From Psychrobacter pygoscelis (lineage in GTDB: Bacteria > Pseudomonadota > Gammaproteobacteria > Pseudomonadales > Moraxellaceae), in the NCBI RefSeq assembly GCF_004335015.1, contig NZ_RQRU01000001.1, positions 1,140,997 through 1,204,996 on the forward strand: a stretch of DNA of 64,000 bases. The letters run 5' to 3'. Both the position numbers and the translations under genes were made by a program. The first letter of the stretch is position 1, and each line of letters begins with the position of its first letter. Positions 60,768 to 64,000 of this stretch are shown one piece after another. The notes below the pieces were generated by a model, which saw nothing but the letters and a program-made list of their open reading frames with translations, was not told where the DNA came from and did no database searches.

Positions 60768-61292
60768 ATGATTTATGAATTTATCGCCACACTGGCGGCA
60801 GCTTTTGGCATGGCAGGCATGGCACTAATCGTGACCCATCTAGCCAAGCTCGCTGGCTTTCGCGCACCCAAGTGGCTTATTCCCCTATTTGCTGCCGTGG
60901 GTATATTTGCCTTTCAGATTCATCAAGAGTATTACTGGTACAATCAGGAGGTCAACAAACTACCAGAGGGGGTTGAGGTTATCAAAAAGATTGAAGACAC
61001 AGCGTGGTATCGACCTTGGTCCTATCTCAAACCACAAACAGTACGTTTTATGGCAGTGGATATCGGTCAAGCAAAATGGTACAAAGAAAATCCAGAGATC
61101 AAGCTGGTGAACCTTTATTTATTTTCTCGGCGGATGAGTGTCAAGCGAATTGCGCAATTGATAGATTGTACCGAGCACGCTCGAGCCGACTATTCTTCTG
61201 CGCAAGCGACTAATGCCATTTTTGATTTAACAGCGGCGCAGTGGCGTAAAGTGGCGGCTGACGACCCCTTACTGCTGACTGTTTGCCAATAA
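60768..61292 (+). CDS. Hypothetical membrane protein
   Basis: 174 residues from the ATG with AGGAA upstream. Two N-terminal membrane helices (about 5-24 and 34-50), then a soluble region of about 110 residues with four Trp and a Cys. Not a family I recognise. Downstream of the DUF4212/SSS pair, separated by a terminator. Confidence 0.65.
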   Translation: MIYEFIATLAAAFGMAGMALIVTHLAKLAGFRAPKWLIPLFAAVGIFAFQIHQEYYWYNQEVNKLPEGVEVIKKIEDTAWYRPWSYLKPQTVRFMAVDIGQAKWYKENPEIKLVNLYLFSRRMSVKRIAQLIDCTEHARADYSSAQATNAIFDLTAAQWRKVAADDPLLLTVCQ

Positions 61293-61404
61293 TTTATCAA
61301 GTATTAGATGAGTAGGTAGCAAAGGCCCAAAATCTTTAACAATAATAAGCTTTTAACAAACGCCCTAAACTAAGGGGTACGCCAAACACATAGCCTCAGT
61401 CCTA

Positions 61405-62016
61405 TTAGCGATAGCTAACTTTGGGATAATCATGCTTTGAATTAGCACCTAGCAGTAGTCCTGCACATAGACCGCCAAAGTGACCAGCAAATGAAATACC
61501 ATCTTGCGGAATCAGCCCTTGCTTAATGGTCAGCCAATAGCCTGTACCCATAATAATACACGCTAGCAGGTAGCCCCAACGCTTGGCGAATACAGCACCG
61601 CCGATCATAAATCCAAGCATGGCAAAAGCCAGTCCTGACGCGCCAATATGTATCGAAAATGGTGACCCTAGTCCCCATGTCATAAATCCTGAGGCGACTA
61701 TCAGTATCAATATAGTGCGATAAGCGCGGCGCTCAAACAGTCCAAATAAAAATAAGACCTGAATCAATACCAATGAGTTACCCAGCAAATGAGCAAAGCT
61801 GCCATGCATCGTCCAAGATGCAACTATGCCTATCAGACTACCCAAATCTAAGCTACGTGGGACAATACCGAATCGATTCCACAGCCCGAACAGTAGCGTG
61901 GTATTTAAAAAATACATGAGCCACATTGGCACTAGTACCCACAAATACAGCCCAACAACTTGCTTGATTCGATGAGCAATTAAGCTGGTAATGTTTTGCC
62001 AAGTCATTTGATTCAT
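61405..62016 (-). CDS. Rhomboid-family intramembrane serine protease
   Basis: 203 residues, six membrane helices. Catalytic S127 in GASG and H179 in FAGHFGG, with N80 in HLLGN; the catalytic residues are complete. Cleaves membrane-spanning substrates. Convergent with the preceding gene; ATGs at residues 1 and 4 are both possible starts. Confidence 0.92.
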   Translation of the reverse strand: MNQMTWQNITSLIAHRIKQVVGLYLWVLVPMWLMYFLNTTLLFGLWNRFGIVPRSLDLGSLIGIVASWTMHGSFAHLLGNSLVLIQVLFLFGLFERRAYRTILILIVASGFMTWGLGSPFSIHIGASGLAFAMLGFMIGGAVFAKRWGYLLACIIMGTGYWLTIKQGLIPQDGISFAGHFGGLCAGLLLGANSKHDYPKVSYR

Positions 62017-62205
62017 AGGGTTTAATCTCGGTACTAAATGATAAAAACAGTGGTAGAAAAGGCGGTGTTAAATTAAACAGCTATTATCACTATCATTTTA
62101 AGCGACAACAGTGAGAATGGGAGAAGTTTTCATAGTCTCTAAAATGACTGCTGTGCGCCGCCCTATAATCTTAACAACTCTACAATCTTGGCAACCTTCT
62201 AAAAG

Positions 62206-63264
62206 TTACTCGCTTTGATTGCATGGTTGTTCAGGCGCTACGGGAGTCAATGGCTCTGATAACTCATTTAAAATTTTTTTAGTTTGGCTTGAGTGATGAC
62301 CATTCAGCAAGGATTTTGAATGATAAGGCACCAACGCTGACGGTACCGCATGCCGCGCTGCATCAATGTGCTTGATAGAATCATCAAAAAAGATATGCGG
62401 AGCAAAAGTCGTCAATACCGCTGTCTTCTCTAAGCCACCCAAAAAAAATGCCAAATCCACGTTAACGCCCCATTCGCGTAGTGTTTTTATCGCCCGCAGG
62501 TCTGCTGGTGCATTTCGGGCAGTGACTAAAGCAATGCAGATAGGATTCTGAGTTAACATCGTTGGCAAGCGCTTTTGTAGTTTGGACAGCTTAATTAGTA
62601 AATCAGCATAAGGGCCTTTTTCGATAGGCAAGTCACTCATTCTAGCTTCTCTATCATGAAACGCTTTAAGGCCCTGCTGCTTATAAAGTAGCTCTCCTGA
62701 ATCATCAAATAATACCGCATCCCCATCAAAGGCTATGCGTAGCTGATCGGTATCTAGCTCATAGGTATTCACTGGCGTAGCATCAAGGATGGCGCAAGCA
62801 CAGATACCCGCATCCGTTACCTGTTGAGCATCTTCTCGATTGGTGGTTAAGAACAGATCGACATTGAAATCTGCAATATAGTCTGATACCGCGCAGCCTG
62901 AGATAAACGCCGAGCGCGTAATGTTCAACCCTTCATGGCGAATGGCATTGAGTACTTGAATCCCCGTATCAGGGCTACTTTTGGAGACAATCACCACCTC
63001 TACAAGGGGCGTAGTGCTTTGATATTCATCTGGCGACTGTTGATTCCAGTGATTTAGATTGAGCAAAGCTTTTATTAAAGGATAGCCAGCTCCTGTCGCT
63101 AGTGGCTGACTTTCGCGCAGCTTCATATACTCGCGGAATTTATCTAAAGCAGTATGTGGATCTTGCTCGCTAAGCGTCTGTAGATATTGTTCTGACTCGC
63201 TCAAGTCAAATAAAGCCGTCGCAGATATCGCGACGATAAGGGTGTTAGAAAGATCAACTGCCAT
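62206..63264 (-). CDS. 5'-nucleotidase (cytosolic, NT5C1-like family)
   Basis: 352 residues. The family core is visible as LIVAISATALFDL at the start, VEVVIVSKSSPDTG, GLNITRSAFISG, DLFLTTNREDA, IAFDGDAVLFDDSGE (HAD-like Asp residues) and the late FFDDSIKH. Removes phosphate from nucleoside monophosphates. No signal peptide. Most related to the proteobacterial form of this otherwise eukaryotic-looking family. Confidence 0.9.
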   Translation of the reverse strand: MAVDLSNTLIVAISATALFDLSESEQYLQTLSEQDPHTALDKFREYMKLRESQPLATGAGYPLIKALLNLNHWNQQSPDEYQSTTPLVEVVIVSKSSPDTGIQVLNAIRHEGLNITRSAFISGCAVSDYIADFNVDLFLTTNREDAQQVTDAGICACAILDATPVNTYELDTDQLRIAFDGDAVLFDDSGELLYKQQGLKAFHDREARMSDLPIEKGPYADLLIKLSKLQKRLPTMLTQNPICIALVTARNAPADLRAIKTLREWGVNVDLAFFLGGLEKTAVLTTFAPHIFFDDSIKHIDAARHAVPSALVPYHSKSLLNGHHSSQTKKILNELSEPLTPVAPEQPCNQSE

Positions 63265-63412
63265 ATTTAGATGCCACTTATTATAAAAAGTTATGATTTA
63301 AAAGTACTATAAAAACACGAATGTATAATCGCAATTTAAATCAATACAGTATGAGCAAGCGCTCATAAAAGACAAAATGTAGATAGCCCCATCATACCAT
63401 TGCCTACTTTGC

Positions 63413-63445
63413 AAAAAAAACCACATTATTATGGCAATAATGTGG
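63413..63445 (-). terminator. Leftward terminator downstream of the small membrane ORF
   Basis: 10-bp stem CCACATTATT/AATAATGTGG with a 5-base loop; on the minus strand eight T follow. Confidence 0.85.
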
Positions 63446-63482
63446 TCATAAAAGGTCGCTATAAGCTAAAAAAGTCAATCAT

Positions 63483-63713
63483 TCAAAAGTATCTTATTTT
63501 ATAGTCGAACGACATCATCAGGATAGACAATAAAACGATGATGGGGCTAACAGCCAAAGCGCTAGTCCATATCACTAGTAAATAAGAGAGTCGTGAGACA
63601 GAGATCAAGTAGCCTAGTACTTCAGCACCTAACAATATAAAAAAACAGCGGATAGCGCCAATGAATTGACATATCTTAGTAATGAGAGCACCAACTTTGG
63701 CGAACAATGACAC
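63483..63713 (-). CDS. Possible small membrane protein
   Basis: 76 residues with two hydrophobic segments (about 22-43 and 45-66). GTG start without a good ribosome binding site. The terminator just after its stop codon, and the absence of another leftward gene between it and the rrn terminator, give some support. Could also be spurious. Confidence 0.35.
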   Translation of the reverse strand: MSLFAKVGALITKICQFIGAIRCFFILLGAEVLGYLISVSRLSYLLVIWTSALAVSPIIVLLSILMMSFDYKIRYF

Positions 63714-63834
63714 GGACCGTCTCTTTGATTAAGTCTCACAGGCTGCGCTAGTGCTTTTGCTACTTAATTACAGAACTGATAGACAAACGCTTCATTAAGA
63801 ATAACTGGCTTCTAGTACTAATCCCCGCACAAAG

Positions 63835-63866
63835 AAAAGCCCCCTTAACAATTAAGTCAAGGGGGC
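63835..63866 (-). terminator. Terminator of the rrn operon
   Basis: 8-bp stem GCCCCCTT/AAGGGGGC with a 12-base loop, followed by TTTT on the minus strand, about 15 bp past the 5S gene. Confidence 0.9.
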
Positions 63867-63881
63867 TTTTAGGTATAGGGA

Positions 63882-63994
63882 GCTGACGATGACCTACTCT
63901 CACATGGGCGAACCACACTACCATTGGCGCTACGATGTTTCACTTCTGAGTTCGGGAAGGGATCAGGTGGTTCCATCGTGCTATTGTCGTCAGC
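63882..63994 (-). rRNA. rrf: 5S ribosomal RNA
   Basis: On the minus strand the end helix GCTGACGAC/GTCGTCAGC, the conserved CCGAACTCAGAAGTGAAAC loop and CCCATGTGAGAGTAGG give a bacterial 5S rRNA. The exact ends are approximate. It reads left, so the 23S gene lies beyond the right edge of the window. Confidence 0.95.
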
Positions 63995-64000
63995 AAAGGG

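Overview
The window looks like a chromosomal segment of a gammaproteobacterium of the Moraxellaceae, most like Psychrobacter. The grounds are base composition, gene content (fadBA, CmoA/CmoB, a Tig-ClpP-ClpX block, ArgS followed by a SPOR protein, DUF2788, DUF1285, a VC_2705-type symporter) and many short or structured AT-rich intergenic spaces. The genus is inferred from general family knowledge, since no search was run. There are no prophage genes, transposases, CRISPR arrays or tRNA genes that I could see. The left edge cuts phoB and the right edge enters an rrn operon at its 5S gene.

Layout. 1-9.5 kb: phoB (partial, with two Pho boxes upstream), dtd, psd, a DUF1287 protein, an HD hydrolase, an isochorismatase-fold hydrolase, and the fadB-fadA beta-oxidation operon with a strong terminator. 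10-14 kb: ispA, a lipoprotein, dgkA and a DUF72 gene. 14-16.6 kb: an oxidative-stress island with nickel superoxide dismutase (sodN), its putative maturation protease (sodX), a small His-rich membrane protein, and then an iron-type SOD (sodB). 17-22 kb: rdgB, tig, clpP and clpX, the last three each followed by its own terminator. 22-32.4 kb: an SDR pseudogene, a stand-alone PTS IIC-like membrane protein, argS with a SPOR-domain gene, DUF1176 and cmoB/cmoA separated by a lipoprotein gene.

32.7-36.9 kb holds a VWA / PP2C phosphatase / Ser-Thr kinase triad (YegL-PphC-YegI or TerY-P type). The kinase continues through a membrane span into a TonB C-terminal domain, so it probably links cytoplasmic phosphorylation to the envelope. 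37-38.5 kb: msrA and a thiopurine methyltransferase. 38.7-43 kb: a thiamine-precursor salvage operon (thiZ, thiX, two different tenA genes, thiY) behind a TPP riboswitch. The riboswitch appears to control translation of a 20-codon leader ORF that overlaps thiZ by ATGA.

43.3-46.5 kb: a phosphosulfolactate-synthase-like gene with an MmgE/PrpD gene, divergent from a methyltransferase, with a near-perfect Fur box between them. This suggests an iron-responsive pathway of unknown product. 47-55.5 kb: lytic transglycosylase, an acidic small protein, a DUF4062 (TIR-like) protein, murI, DUF1285 and ETF-ubiquinone oxidoreductase, which takes electrons from the fadBA pathway. 55.5-61.3 kb: an AGCS amino acid:sodium symporter, a 1.5-kb gene-poor region with hairpins and one copy of a dispersed repeat (the other copy is near 47 kb), then a two-part DUF4212/VC_2705 sodium:solute symporter. 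61.4-64 kb: a rhomboid protease, a 5'-nucleotidase, a small membrane ORF, and the terminator and 5S gene of a leftward rrn operon.
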